A stretch of DNA of 64,000 bases from Pseudomonadota bacterium (GCA_018241685.1 JAFEDJ010000021.1:1-64000); one strand, 5' to 3'. Shown: positions 27,903 through 36,943, numbered from the stretch's first letter. Program-made: numbers and translations. Notes: generated from the sequence alone by a model not told the origin.

Positions 27903-28823
27903 ATGACTGGATCAGGCATTTCCACTCAGCCGGCTCCATTTGCGCTCGACGCCTCACGCCTCGAGCTGGCCGCGCTGATTGAACGATATTGCACCGTGGA
28001 CGGCCCCAATCCGACGCCGATCAGCGGCCTCAGCCTGTTCCGTGCGTCGAGCACCAGCACGCCAATCTGCGCCGTCTATCGCTCGGTACTGGCCGTCGCC
28101 GCCCAGGGCACCAAGCGCCTGAGCCTTGCCGACGAAGCTTTCCAGTACGACAGCCAGCATTACCTGATCACGTCGGTGGATCTGCCGGTGATCGGCCAGA
28201 TCACCGAGGCTTCGCCGGAACGCCCCTACCTGTGCGCGGTGTTCGACATGGACCCGCGCCGGATCGCGGAACTGGCCGGCTCCATGCAGCTGGCGCCGCT
28301 GCCGCCGGGGGCCGGCGCGCTCGGCCTCGGCGTCAGCCCGCTCACCTCGCCGGTGATGGACGCCTTCCTGCGCCTGGTACGCCTGCTCGACACGCCGGAC
28401 GACATTCCGGTGCTGGCGCCGCTGCGCGAACAGGAACTGCTCTACCGCCTGCTCACCGGCGCCCAGGGGCAACGCCTGCGCAGCATCGCAGCCACCGACA
28501 GCCAGGGCCACCGCACCGCCCGCGCGATCGACTGGATCAAGGGCAACTTCGATCAGCCTTTATCCATCGACGCGCTGGCCGACGCGGTCAACATGAGCAA
28601 GTCGTCGCTGCACCACCACTTCAAGGCCCTGACGGCGATGAGCCCGCTGCAGTACCAGAAGCAGATCCGCCTGCAGGAAGCGCGCAAGATGATGCTCACC
28701 GAGGCCATCGACGCCGCCACCGTGGCGCGCCGGGTCGGCTACGAGAGCCCGTCCCAGTTCAGCCGCGAATACCGCCGCCTGTTCGGCGCCCCGCCGCTGC
28801 GGGACATCGCGCGGATGCGCTGA
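27903..28823 (+). CDS. AraC-family transcriptional regulator (AraC_N type)
   Basis: A 306-residue regulator with an N-terminal AraC_N-type ligand domain (about 40-190) and a C-terminal double helix-turn-helix (about 205-300). The HTHs are seen in SIDALADAVNMSKSSLHHHFK and VARRVGYESPSQFSREYRRLFG. AGGAGG precedes the ATG. It is divergent from the molybdenum-hydroxylase operon, 275 bp away, which makes that operon its likely target; autoregulation is also possible. The effector is unknown. Confidence 0.9.
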   Translation: MTGSGISTQPAPFALDASRLELAALIERYCTVDGPNPTPISGLSLFRASSTSTPICAVYRSVLAVAAQGTKRLSLADEAFQYDSQHYLITSVDLPVIGQITEASPERPYLCAVFDMDPRRIAELAGSMQLAPLPPGAGALGLGVSPLTSPVMDAFLRLVRLLDTPDDIPVLAPLREQELLYRLLTGAQGQRLRSIAATDSQGHRTARAIDWIKGNFDQPLSIDALADAVNMSKSSLHHHFKALTAMSPLQYQKQIRLQEARKMMLTEAIDAATVARRVGYESPSQFSREYRRLFGAPPLRDIARMR

Positions 28824-28838
28824 ACAGCGCGGGGCAGT

Positions 28839-30044
28839 TCAGCCCTGGACCTTGAAAGCGCCGTCGTCGTAGGCCTCGCAATAGACCTTCCAGTCCTTGC
28901 GCAGCCGGTCGCTGCATTCGTCGGCAGCCCCCAGCAAGGCCTTGCGCCACTTGCCGGCGCCGAAGTCGATGAGCACATCGGCAATCGCCGAGCCGCTGCG
29001 CCCGCTGCTGCGCAGCTGGGCGCTGGCGACGATGGCCCCCATCGTACCGATGACACCGCGGATGGCCTCGAAGCCGGTATGGGACGCCTCCAGCGTCACC
29101 CGGTCCTCGGTCGGCTGCAGGCCGCGCAGGATGTAGGAGCGCTTGCCCATTTTGACGGGCTGCAGGAAGGCCATCGACACCGCCTGCATGCGCCGCTGCA
29201 CCGTCACGACCCGCGCCGCCTCGGACTTCCAGGCCGGCTGCGGCGTCTTGAGATAGGGCGCCAGCGACGAGGGCAAGGCCTCCTTCAGGTCGAGCAGGTA
29301 GTTGCCGTCCGGCGAGCCCTTGCCACGGACCAGGATCACGAAGCGATCCACCCCCAGGCTGCCGTTGCCGGCAATCCGCCGGGCCACGTCGAGAACCTCG
29401 TAGAAGTCCGGGTCAGCCTGGGATTCGGCCAGTTCGCCGATCAGCTTGGTGACCTTGTCGCGCTGCTTGTCGGTGACCGGCAGTGCCTTGCCGTTGTCCA
29501 GGCGCAGATGGCGATGCTTGCCCTTGAGCACCGTCCGCCCGTCCAGGAAGGCCGGCCGCAGCCGCCCTCGCAGGCCATCGAGGAGATGGCGGACCAGGCC
29601 GCTGGAGGTGTCGCGCTCGACCCAGCCGGCCTTGCCGGCAACCAGCGTGGCCCGGTAGGCGTCGAGGAACTCTTCGCACAGCTCGCCGGCCTGCTTCTTT
29701 TTCACCTCCATCGACGCGGCGCCGATCTGCACGCTGGCCAGACAACGCACCAGATCCCAGCTGGCCGGTGCCAGCGCGGCTTCGTCGAAGTCATTGAGGT
29801 CGAAGTAGACCAGCCGGTTGTCGCCCTTGTAGCTGCCGAAGTTCTGCAGATGCAGGTCGCCGCAGCTCCAGACCGGTGGCGCGGTAGCAAACAGTGGCTC
29901 GTCCGGCAGGCGCCGGTAGAACAGATGGCAGGTGCCGCGCAGGAAGACGAAGGCGCTCTCACGCATGTTGCGGTACTTGAGGACCAGGCGGTCCGGGTCC
30001 CGGCCGGCATTGAAGCCGAGGATCTGTTCAACGACATCGCTCAT
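28839..30044 (-). CDS. DUF2252 family protein (kinase-like fold motifs)
   Basis: A 401-residue protein of the DUF2252 family. WSCGDLHLQNFGSY (about residues 60-73) resembles the catalytic loop of aminoglycoside-phosphotransferase-like kinases (HGDxxxxN), and YFDLNDFDEA (about 79-88) resembles their metal-binding Asp segment. This is consistent with a distant kinase-like fold; the phosphorylated substrate is unknown. ATG 30044 is chosen because GGAGG is 8 bases upstream; an in-frame ATG 21 bases earlier has no good site. It is the last gene of a minus-strand run. Confidence 0.78.
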   Translation of the reverse strand: MSDVVEQILGFNAGRDPDRLVLKYRNMRESAFVFLRGTCHLFYRRLPDEPLFATAPPVWSCGDLHLQNFGSYKGDNRLVYFDLNDFDEAALAPASWDLVRCLASVQIGAASMEVKKKQAGELCEEFLDAYRATLVAGKAGWVERDTSSGLVRHLLDGLRGRLRPAFLDGRTVLKGKHRHLRLDNGKALPVTDKQRDKVTKLIGELAESQADPDFYEVLDVARRIAGNGSLGVDRFVILVRGKGSPDGNYLLDLKEALPSSLAPYLKTPQPAWKSEAARVVTVQRRMQAVSMAFLQPVKMGKRSYILRGLQPTEDRVTLEASHTGFEAIRGVIGTMGAIVASAQLRSSGRSGSAIADVLIDFGAGKWRKALLGAADECSDRLRKDWKVYCEAYDDGAFKVQG

Positions 30045-30095
30045 ATCCGTAGCCTCCATGTTCATCGAGTCATGCCAAGCATACGCCCGCCAAGC

Positions 30096-30563
30096 CTAGT
30101 GGCGATGCCCGTCATCGGGCAGGTCGTGGGGCTGGCGCGGTGGCGGCGGCGACTTCTCCATCAGCTTCATGCGCGCGATGCGCACCTCGCAGTCGCCAGG
30201 TACCGTCGCGCACAGGCTGGCATCGTCGATACGCAGCTTCCTCTGCGTAGCGCGGAAGCGCTGCAGGAAGACCCACGCAGTGTCCTGCGCGCCGAGCATG
30301 CCGAGGCGCGCCGAATTGAGCGCACCGACGAAACCGAAATACTCGATACCCAGGCGCCGTGGCCCGGCTTTCTTCTCCTCGGCGAGCAGGCCCGTCAGGC
30401 AGGCTTCGTAGGCGAAGGTGTCATGGTGGATCAGCCGGTAGCAACGCCCCTGGGCGTCGAGGGCAGCCTCGGTAATCCGGCCCGGCAATGCCGGGTCGGG
30501 GGCGCCGGCAATGGCGGCCGGCAGGCTCAGTACCAGCAGGAAGGCAAGCAGATGTCTCAACAC
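30096..30563 (-). CDS. Secreted protein of unknown function
   Basis: A 155-residue protein beginning at GTG 30563 with a Sec signal peptide (LLAFLLVLSLPAAIAGA). The mature part carries four cysteines (RCYRL, ACLTG, LCATV, DCEVR), suggesting disulfides and a periplasmic location. The C-terminal tail is Pro/His-rich (EKSPPPPRQPHDLPDDGHRH). I do not recognise a family. It lies between the 5'-nucleotidase and DUF2252 genes on the same strand. Confidence 0.6.
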   Translation of the reverse strand: MLRHLLAFLLVLSLPAAIAGAPDPALPGRITEAALDAQGRCYRLIHHDTFAYEACLTGLLAEEKKAGPRRLGIEYFGFVGALNSARLGMLGAQDTAWVFLQRFRATQRKLRIDDASLCATVPGDCEVRIARMKLMEKSPPPPRQPHDLPDDGHRH

Positions 30564-30610
30564 GGGATCAGTCCCTCAAAACAAGCCGGGGCGACAACGC
30601 CGCCCCGGTC

Positions 30611-30633
30611 GAAAAGGCCGGCACGCGGCCGGC
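30611..30633 (-). terminator. Probable terminator after the 5'-nucleotidase gene
   Basis: GCCGGC (30633-30628), CGCGT loop and GCCGGC (30622-30617) on the minus strand are followed by CTTTTC. It is 19 bp past the nucleotidase stop. Confidence 0.55.
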
Positions 30634-30651
30634 TCCGCAAGATCCTTGTTA

Positions 30652-32460
30652 TTAGTTCAGACGGGTAATGCGCGGCGCCGGCGGCGCCAGGTTCAGGTTC
30701 TTCTTCATGTAGCCGACGAAGGCATCGATGTCGATGACGCCGCTGTTGGTGACGTTGGTGCCGCTGGTGGTGACCACCGAGAAGTTGTCGCCCGGTCCGG
30801 GGGCCATGAAGCTGTTGAGCGTGACCCGGTAGGTCTTGCTCATGTCCATCGCCACACCGTTGAGCTTGAGGGAGCCAGCCACCACGCGCTTGCCACTGCC
30901 GACGGCGGCGCCGGCCGGCTGGGAGGCATCCCAACTGTAGCTGAAGGTGCTGCTCGGCTGGAGCATGCGGCCACAACCATTGGCGCCAGTCTTGGCGGAG
31001 CAGTTGGGGGCTTCCCATTGCTGCTCCAGCAGGCGCACGATCTGTGCGCCAGTGAGATCCACGGTGGCCAGCACGTTGCCGAAGGGCGCCACGGTGAGCA
31101 GGTCGCCGTAGGTGACCGCGCCGCCGTTCTTGTAGATCAGGTCGGCACGCACGCCGCCCGGGTTGATGAAGGCGATGTCGGCCTGCGGGCCGCCGGACAG
31201 GTACACGTCGGCCATCACGTCGCCCATCGGACCTTCGGCGGTTTCATCGCGGGTCGGCGTGGAGCTGTTGGCGAGCAGGGCCCGCTTGATGTCGGCGGTG
31301 ATCGAGCCGACCACCATGTTCTTCAGCGTTGCGGCGAGATTCACGTAGGACTGCACCGCCGCGTCGATGGTGGCGTCCTTGGCGAGGATCGAGTAACCCG
31401 TCGGCGCCGTGGTGTTGAGGTCGTTGATGACCGGCACGGTGTTGGCCGTCAGGCCGGTGACGCCCGTGCCAGGCACGATGGTCAGGTTGATGTCGGTGAC
31501 CGCGCTACCGTAGAAGCCGGTGGAGGTCAGCAGCTTGCCGTTGCGCTTGCAGACGTATTCCTGGTGCGTGTGGCCGCTGACCACCACGTCCACGTCCTTA
31601 CCGAGGGCATCGACGATGGGGAGGATGTCGCCGGACAGGTTCGGGCAGCTCTGGTCGTTGAGGGTGGAGGCCGTGGTCTGGCCGCCCTGGTGGATCAGCA
31701 CCACCACCGCATCGACGCCATCCTTCTTGAGCTGGGCGGCATAGCTGTTGATGGTGGTCGCCTCGTCGAGGAAGTTCAGGCCGGCCACGCCGGTGGAGGT
31801 CACCACCGCCGGCGTGCCCTTCAGCGTCAGACCGATGAAGCCCACCGAGGCCTTGCCGAACTTCTTCACGTAGGTCGCCGGGAACAGGGTCTTCCCACTG
31901 GCGGTATCGACCACGTTGGCGGACAGCCACTTGTAGCTGGCGCCCGGGAAGACGCCGCCGTTGATACAGGTGTCTTTGCCAACAGTGCCGCCGACGTAGC
32001 AGCCGCCGTTCTGCAGGCGCTGCAGTTCGCCCTTGCCGTGGTCGAACTCGTGGTTGCCGACCGAGGTCACTTCGAGGCCGATCTGGTTGAGGATGTCCAC
32101 GGTGGCTTCGTCGTGGGTCAGCGTGGAGGTGACCGGCGAGGCACCGACCATGTCACCGGCGCCGACGACGATGCTGTTGGCGTTGCTGGCCCTGAGCTGC
32201 TTGATCAATGTGGCCAGATAGGCGGCGCCGCCGGTGCGCACGGTGGTGCCGGCGGCGTTGGCCGGGTCCTTCAGCACGACGGAGCCGCCGTTGTTGGCGG
32301 CCGGCACTTCGATGTTGCCGTGGAAATCGTTCATCGCGATCAGCTTGACGGTGACCGGATCGGGCGGATTGCTGGAGCCGGAGCTGCCGCCACAGGCGGT
32401 CAGGGCCAGCATGGAAGATGCCGCCAGCCAGGCAGCAATCTTGTTGACAGGGAATTGCAT
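30652..32460 (-). CDS. 5'-nucleotidase / metallophosphatase lipoprotein (UshA-like)
   Basis: A 602-residue protein with a lipoprotein signal (LTAC lipobox near residue 22, then a GGSSGSS linker). The calcineurin-like metallophosphatase domain has NDFHGNIE, GNHEFDHG and GHTHQEY with the expected metal ligands. A C-terminal 5'-nucleotidase domain starts near residue 380 (GGVRADLIYKNG and NVLATVDLTG). It dephosphorylates nucleotides or sugar nucleotides at the envelope. The length is normal for the UshA family. The lipobox suggests anchoring in the outer membrane rather than free periplasmic location. Confidence 0.9.
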   Translation of the reverse strand: MQFPVNKIAAWLAASSMLALTACGGSSGSSNPPDPVTVKLIAMNDFHGNIEVPAANNGGSVVLKDPANAAGTTVRTGGAAYLATLIKQLRASNANSIVVGAGDMVGASPVTSTLTHDEATVDILNQIGLEVTSVGNHEFDHGKGELQRLQNGGCYVGGTVGKDTCINGGVFPGASYKWLSANVVDTASGKTLFPATYVKKFGKASVGFIGLTLKGTPAVVTSTGVAGLNFLDEATTINSYAAQLKKDGVDAVVVLIHQGGQTTASTLNDQSCPNLSGDILPIVDALGKDVDVVVSGHTHQEYVCKRNGKLLTSTGFYGSAVTDINLTIVPGTGVTGLTANTVPVINDLNTTAPTGYSILAKDATIDAAVQSYVNLAATLKNMVVGSITADIKRALLANSSTPTRDETAEGPMGDVMADVYLSGGPQADIAFINPGGVRADLIYKNGGAVTYGDLLTVAPFGNVLATVDLTGAQIVRLLEQQWEAPNCSAKTGANGCGRMLQPSSTFSYSWDASQPAGAAVGSGKRVVAGSLKLNGVAMDMSKTYRVTLNSFMAPGPGDNFSVVTTSGTNVTNSGVIDIDAFVGYMKKNLNLAPPAPRITRLN

Positions 32461-32526
32461 CGAGCGTCCTCGGAAGGTCAGGGATTAGCCCGCAACCTTG
32501 CCGAAGGAATATGACCTGCCGATGAA

Positions 32527-32547
32527 GAAAACCTGTTTCGGGTTTTC
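32527..32547 (-). terminator. Terminator overlapping the feoB stop codon
   Basis: GAAAACC (32547-32541) and GGTTTTC (32533-32527) on the minus strand form a 7-bp stem with an A-rich loop, and TTC follows. The stem includes the last bases of the feoB reading frame. Confidence 0.55.
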
Positions 32548-34567
32548 AGACCAGCCAGTTCACCGCCTCCAGGCCGACTCGGCACAGGAAGGCGATCCCC
32601 AGCGCCAGCGCCACCGACAGGCCGATGGAGAACAGCGCATCACGCCGCCCGATGGTCTTCAGCATCACCGCAAAGGTGGACACGCAGGGCACATAGAAGG
32701 TCAGGAAGACCAGGAAGGTGGCGATCTGCACCCAGTCGAGCAGCGGCGCGATGTCCTGGGTACCGAGGGCCTGGTAGACCATCAGCAGGGACAGCTCCTT
32801 GCGTAGCACGCCGAACAGGATCGGCACGCCGAGGACCACCGGCAGCCCCAGCCACCAGTGGGTCACCGGAAGCAGCAGCGTGTTGATCACCGCGTCGGCG
32901 CCGAAGTGGGCCAGCAGCGCCAGCACCACGCTGCCCAGCACCAGCAGCGGCGTGACGATGGTCAGAATGTCGCTGGTACGTTCCCAGGTGATGGACAGCA
33001 GGCGCCGCCACTGAGGCAAGGCGTAAGGCGGAATGGCCTGGATCAGGCCCGGGCTGGCCTGCACATAGCGGCGGGTCAGCAGCTTGCCCGATACCGCGAT
33101 GATCAGCATTGTCAGCAGGAAGATGCCCAGCACCCCTTCCCAGCCCAGGTATTTTCCGCCGATCGCCAGCACGATGGCCGAACGGGCCGAGCACGGCACG
33201 AAGGTGATCAGCAGCGACGCGACGATGCGCTCCCGCCCCGACGAAGTGGCCGCCACCGCCGACAGGGCCGGCACATTGCAGCCGAGGCCGAGCAGGAAGG
33301 GCACCGCCACGCCACCGTGCAGGCCGATGCGGTGGAAACCCCGGTCCACCACGAAGGCAACCCGGTGCATGATGCCGGACTCCTCCAGACTCACCAGCAG
33401 CAACACCAGCGGCAGCATGTAAGGAACGACGATGCCGACCAGGCCGACCAACCCATCGGCGACGGCCCGGCCGACCACGCCGAGGGTGGTATCCGGCTCC
33501 CACTGGCCGACCCACGCCGCCAGCGGTGCCGAAGTCAGCGCATCGAGGGTCGTGCTGACCTCGAAGACCATGAACAGCACCAGCGCGAACACCGCCAGCG
33601 TGCCGATGAAGCCCCACTGGGGGTGCAGGAAGACCCGGTCCAGCGCGCGCTTCCAGCCGGCCTTCTCGGCGGCATGGCCGAGGCGGGTGACCTGCTCGTG
33701 CAGCGCCGCGGCACGGTAGTGGCGGTCGGCGAACAGCTCCTCCGCCAGCGGGCGCGGCAGGTGGCGCGCCGCTTCGGCGCGGGCATCCTGGATGGCCGGC
33801 AGCAGCGCCGGGAACAGGCGCGCCATCTCGGTGGTGAAATAGGTGTTGTCCTTGGCGAGCTGCGTCAGCAGCAGCGAGCGCGGCACCGGGAAAGCAGCTT
33901 CCACTTCCGGCCGGTCGAGGATCGCATTGAGCCCGGCCAGTGCCTTGACCAGGTGGGCGCCGGGCAGCTGAGGCAGCGGGCAGGTCTTGCTGCGCACCAC
34001 ATTGAGGGCCGTCTCGAACAGCGCCGGAATGCCCTTGCCCATGTGCGCGACGGTGGGCACAACGGGCACACCGAGTTCCGCCGAGAGGGCCTCCACATTG
34101 ACGTAGATGCCGCGCTCGCGGGCCTCGTCGAGGCGGTTGAGGGCGATCACCAGCGGCTTGCCGAGCTGGCACAGCTCCTGGGCGAGGGCCAGGTTGGGCT
34201 CCAGCGCGGTGGCATCCACCACCTGGATCAGCACGTCGGGGGCCTTGAAGCCACCGTGGCCGGGCTCGCCGCGCAGCAGCGCCATCAGCAGCAGGCGGTC
34301 GGCGTCGTCGAGATCGTGAAGGGTGCGTAGCGACGGCAGATCCACCAGCGCAGCCTGCTCCAGGCCGACATTCACCTGGCAGGCGTCGAAGCCGAGGGCG
34401 CTGCCGTCGAGCTTGCCGGATTCGACAGCGGTGCTGGAAGCGGCCTGGAAGATCGTGCTCTTGCCGGTGTGGGCCAGCCCGACCAGCGCGATCTGCGGCC
34501 GGCGCGCACCGCGCAGCAGCTTGGTGGGCAGGGCGATGGTGGCAACAGCGGGAGCGGCGGCGTTCAT
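32546..34567 (-). CDS. feoB: FeoB-type ferrous iron transporter with atypical G-protein domain
   Basis: A 673-residue FeoB-like protein. The membrane part has the FeoB gate motifs GLGCNVPALSAV, VPCSARSAIVLA and FYVPCVSTFAVM within about eight to ten helices. The N-terminal GTPase has a P-loop GLAHTGKST (30-38) and NRLD (G4). The K+-activating Asn of GNPN-S/C-GK is His33, the switch-II motif DLPG is DLPS (76-79), and the usual PGVTVE switch-I segment is absent. It imports Fe2+ across the inner membrane, or a related metal if diverged. No feoA or feoC flanks it. A weak Fur-box-like sequence lies at 34684-34706. Confidence 0.85.
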   Translation of the reverse strand: MNAAAPAVATIALPTKLLRGARRPQIALVGLAHTGKSTIFQAASSTAVESGKLDGSALGFDACQVNVGLEQAALVDLPSLRTLHDLDDADRLLLMALLRGEPGHGGFKAPDVLIQVVDATALEPNLALAQELCQLGKPLVIALNRLDEARERGIYVNVEALSAELGVPVVPTVAHMGKGIPALFETALNVVRSKTCPLPQLPGAHLVKALAGLNAILDRPEVEAAFPVPRSLLLTQLAKDNTYFTTEMARLFPALLPAIQDARAEAARHLPRPLAEELFADRHYRAAALHEQVTRLGHAAEKAGWKRALDRVFLHPQWGFIGTLAVFALVLFMVFEVSTTLDALTSAPLAAWVGQWEPDTTLGVVGRAVADGLVGLVGIVVPYMLPLVLLLVSLEESGIMHRVAFVVDRGFHRIGLHGGVAVPFLLGLGCNVPALSAVAATSSGRERIVASLLITFVPCSARSAIVLAIGGKYLGWEGVLGIFLLTMLIIAVSGKLLTRRYVQASPGLIQAIPPYALPQWRRLLSITWERTSDILTIVTPLLVLGSVVLALLAHFGADAVINTLLLPVTHWWLGLPVVLGVPILFGVLRKELSLLMVYQALGTQDIAPLLDWVQIATFLVFLTFYVPCVSTFAVMLKTIGRRDALFSIGLSVALALGIAFLCRVGLEAVNWLV

Positions 34568-34683
34568 GCGCGGCTCCCGCCCATGATGGAGAACCGGGCC
34601 GGCCCCGCCGGATTGCGCTGCTGTCCAGGAATACGAATCATCGGGAACCGCCGAATGCAGATCAGTTGCGCCGATTATAGGTA

Positions 34684-34706
34684 CAAATAAGAATTGTTCG
34701 CAAATG
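34684..34706. promoter_or_regulatory. Possible Fur box upstream of feoB
   Basis: An A/T-rich imperfect inverted repeat (CAAATAAGAAT and, on the other strand, CATTTGCGAAC; 6 of 11 positions symmetric) lies 117 bp before the feoB start. It resembles betaproteobacterial Fur sites with an AATTCTTATTTG half. The match is only partial. Confidence 0.3.
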
Positions 34707-34750
34707 AATTCCCCGTCGCGCCGACAACGGGGTTTGCATCACTCAAGGGC

Positions 34751-35398
34751 TCAGACGCGCAGGCCGGCGCGGGTCATCATCAACAGGGCCTGGGCCCGGC
34801 TGGTCACGCCGAGGGAGCGCAGGATCGCCGACACATGGACCTTGACCGTACCTTCCGACAGACCGAGGAACTCGGCGATGTCCCGGTTGGACTTGCCCTG
34901 GGCCACCAGCTCCAGCACCCGACCCTGCGCCGCGGTGAGCTGGAAGCGCTCGGCGAAAGCCTGGCTGGCGCGCCGGTTGCGGTTGCCGTCGTTGCCGCCG
35001 ATGGCCGAATCGGGCGTGAACACGCCGCCGGCCAGGATGGTCCGCACCGCCTCGATCAGCGTATTGCTGGGGCTGGCCTTGGACACAAAGCCCGATGCAC
35101 CGGCCTTCATCGCCCGCTGCACCGACTCCCGGTCGTCGAGGGCCGACACCACCAGCGCCGGCACGTCGGGGAAGCGCTTGGCGATCACCCCCAGTAACGA
35201 GAAGCCGTTGATCTCCGGCAGCATCAGGTCCACCACCAGCAGGTCGCAGTTGGGATCGGCCTCCAGCAGAGCCAGCGCGTCGGTGGCATTGCTGGCCTGC
35301 TCGCAGTGCACGCCCTCCCCCACCTGGGCCAGGGTCAGCGCCATGGCCTCCCTCACCAGCACGTGGTCCTCGATAATCAGTATGCGCGTCTGCATCAT
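34751..35398 (-). CDS. NarL/FixJ-family response regulator
   Basis: A 215-residue regulator with a receiver domain (E10, D11, phospho-acceptor D57 in VVDLMLPEING, and the conserved Lys in VSKAS) and a C-terminal LuxR-type HTH (LTAAQGRVLELVAQGKSNRDIA, then GTVKVHVSAILRSLG). It is divergent, across 621 bp, from the periplasmic binding-like gene and hybrid kinase at 36020-38838, which are its likely partners since no other kinase is adjacent. The first of two tandem ATGs is used; the second is equally possible. Confidence 0.9.
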   Translation of the reverse strand: MMQTRILIIEDHVLVREAMALTLAQVGEGVHCEQASNATDALALLEADPNCDLLVVDLMLPEINGFSLLGVIAKRFPDVPALVVSALDDRESVQRAMKAGASGFVSKASPSNTLIEAVRTILAGGVFTPDSAIGGNDGNRNRRASQAFAERFQLTAAQGRVLELVAQGKSNRDIAEFLGLSEGTVKVHVSAILRSLGVTSRAQALLMMTRAGLRV

Positions 35399-36019
35399 TC
35401 CAACCGTTAAATTGAACGCTTGTCTAAAATCGGGGCCAGTTTAGCCTACCCAGCGCCCGGTAAAACGGAGAAAATCCGGTCCCCGGGCCGAAACGGCACG
35501 ATGACCATGCCGATTCCCCAGCATTTTACCCGCCACGCCGTGGCCTTCCTGTCACCTGCGCCCGTGCTACCCGTTTCGGGCGGCACCCCTGCCACAGGCA
35601 GTGCGAGCGCGTACGATCTCCCCGCCATGCAGTCCATCGCCCCATTGCCCCCAGCCTGGACTGACGCACCCGGCACGGTGACGACCTCCAACCGGCAGAG
35701 GATCATGGCCTCCGGCGCCCCCGACAGCAATGAACTGTTCCGCTTTGCGTCCGGACTTCGGCACGGCGTGGATGTCGGCAGCACCTGGCGCCCCGCAATA
35801 CGGGACAGACGCCGCTTGAACGGCACATCGCTGGCGCCACGCCATCCAGCCAACTATCATATGACGGAAGCGCAATCCCGGCGGCTGGCCGCCAACCGTT
35901 CATACCGGAGTCCGATGGCGTCCGAGCAGAAATCCAGCATGATCTTCGTGAGCTCCGCCCCCCCTTCTCCCGCCCACAACGGGCGCACCTCCCCCCACAG
36001 GTCCGAGTTCTGATATCCA
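35399..36019. other. 621-bp region without a recognisable gene
   Basis: This lies between the divergent NarL-type regulator and the sensor genes. Reading frames exist on both strands (for example 35420-36013 plus and 35446-35853 minus). Their products are Pro/Ser/Arg-rich, lack any family resemblance and have no good ribosome-binding site. It presumably holds the two divergent promoters, but it is long for that purpose. I see no RNA gene or repeat. Confidence 0.45.
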
Positions 36020-36943
36020 ATGGGGCGCCTGCGACTCTTCCTCCTCGCCCTGTGTGCGGCCTTGCTAGCTGGGGCCGCCCCTGTGCGCGCGGCCCAGGTA
36101 GCCCTGGTCCTGTCCGAGGAGGGCGGCGCCTTCGCCGAAGCCGCCGAAGCCGTGTCGTCCGAACTGCGCAGTGCCGGCCACCGCATCCAGAGCATCACGA
36201 CGCCCCTGCGTGCCGAGGACGGCGCCGTCCTCAATGCCAGCGCACTGATCGTCACCTTCGGCACCCGGGCCGCCCAGATCATTGCCGGGCTCGCGCCGCG
36301 CAGCCTGCTGCTGCACACCCTGCTGCCGCGCAGCGCCTATGAACGCCTGCCCCAGCGCGCCGAGGACGGGCGGCGCACGTCGGCGGTCTTCATCGACCAG
36401 CCGGCCAACCGACAGATCGAGCTGCTGCGCCTCGCGCTGCCCGACTGGTCGCGGGTGGCACTGATCGTCGGCCGGGAAAGCAGCGAGCTCGGCGCCCGTC
36501 TGCAGGCCAATGCCCGCGAGCGGCGCCTGCGCCCGGTGCTGGAGCAGGTCGGTGACGAGAACGATCTCTACCCGACACTGCAGCGCGTACTGGCCGAACC
36601 GACGATCCTGCTCGCCATCCCCGACGCCGCGCTGTACAACAACCGCACGATCTCCAACATCCTGCTCACCGCCTACCACCACCGCTCGCCAGTCGTCGGC
36701 TTCTCGCCTGCCTACGTCAAGGCAGGCGCCCTGCTGGCGCTGTACAGCACCCCGGCGCAAATCGGCCAGCAGGCTGGCGAGATGGCCCGCCACGGCCTCG
36801 CCGGCGGCAACCTGCCGGCGGCCACCGCCCCGCGCTACTTCCATGTCGGCACCAACCCCTACGTGGCGCGCTCCCTCGGCATCAACCTCGAAGACGCCAA
36901 CACCCTGCGCGAACGCCTCGAGCGCTGGGAGAACGCGCAGTGA
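36020..36943 (+). CDS. Periplasmic ABC-substrate-binding-like protein (sensor partner)
   Basis: A 307-residue protein with a Sec signal peptide (LRLFLLALCAALLAGAAPVRA) and a type-1 periplasmic-binding fold like the ABC_sub_bind/TrpX family (VALVLSEEGGAFAEAA, LIVTFGTRAA, VALIVGRESS and VGFSPAYVKAGALLALYS). No ABC permease or ATPase gene is near; instead its stop overlaps the start of a hybrid histidine kinase. It probably presents a ligand to the kinase rather than to a transporter. The ligand is unknown. Confidence 0.8.
   Translation: MGRLRLFLLALCAALLAGAAPVRAAQVALVLSEEGGAFAEAAEAVSSELRSAGHRIQSITTPLRAEDGAVLNASALIVTFGTRAAQIIAGLAPRSLLLHTLLPRSAYERLPQRAEDGRRTSAVFIDQPANRQIELLRLALPDWSRVALIVGRESSELGARLQANARERRLRPVLEQVGDENDLYPTLQRVLAEPTILLAIPDAALYNNRTISNILLTAYHHRSPVVGFSPAYVKAGALLALYSTPAQIGQQAGEMARHGLAGGNLPAATAPRYFHVGTNPYVARSLGINLEDANTLRERLERWENAQ

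Noticed and set aside
35420..36013. A 197-codon plus-strand frame before the binding-like gene
   Set aside because: Composition is Pro/Ser/Arg/Thr-rich, no ribosome-binding site, no family match, and other frames are open over the same DNA.
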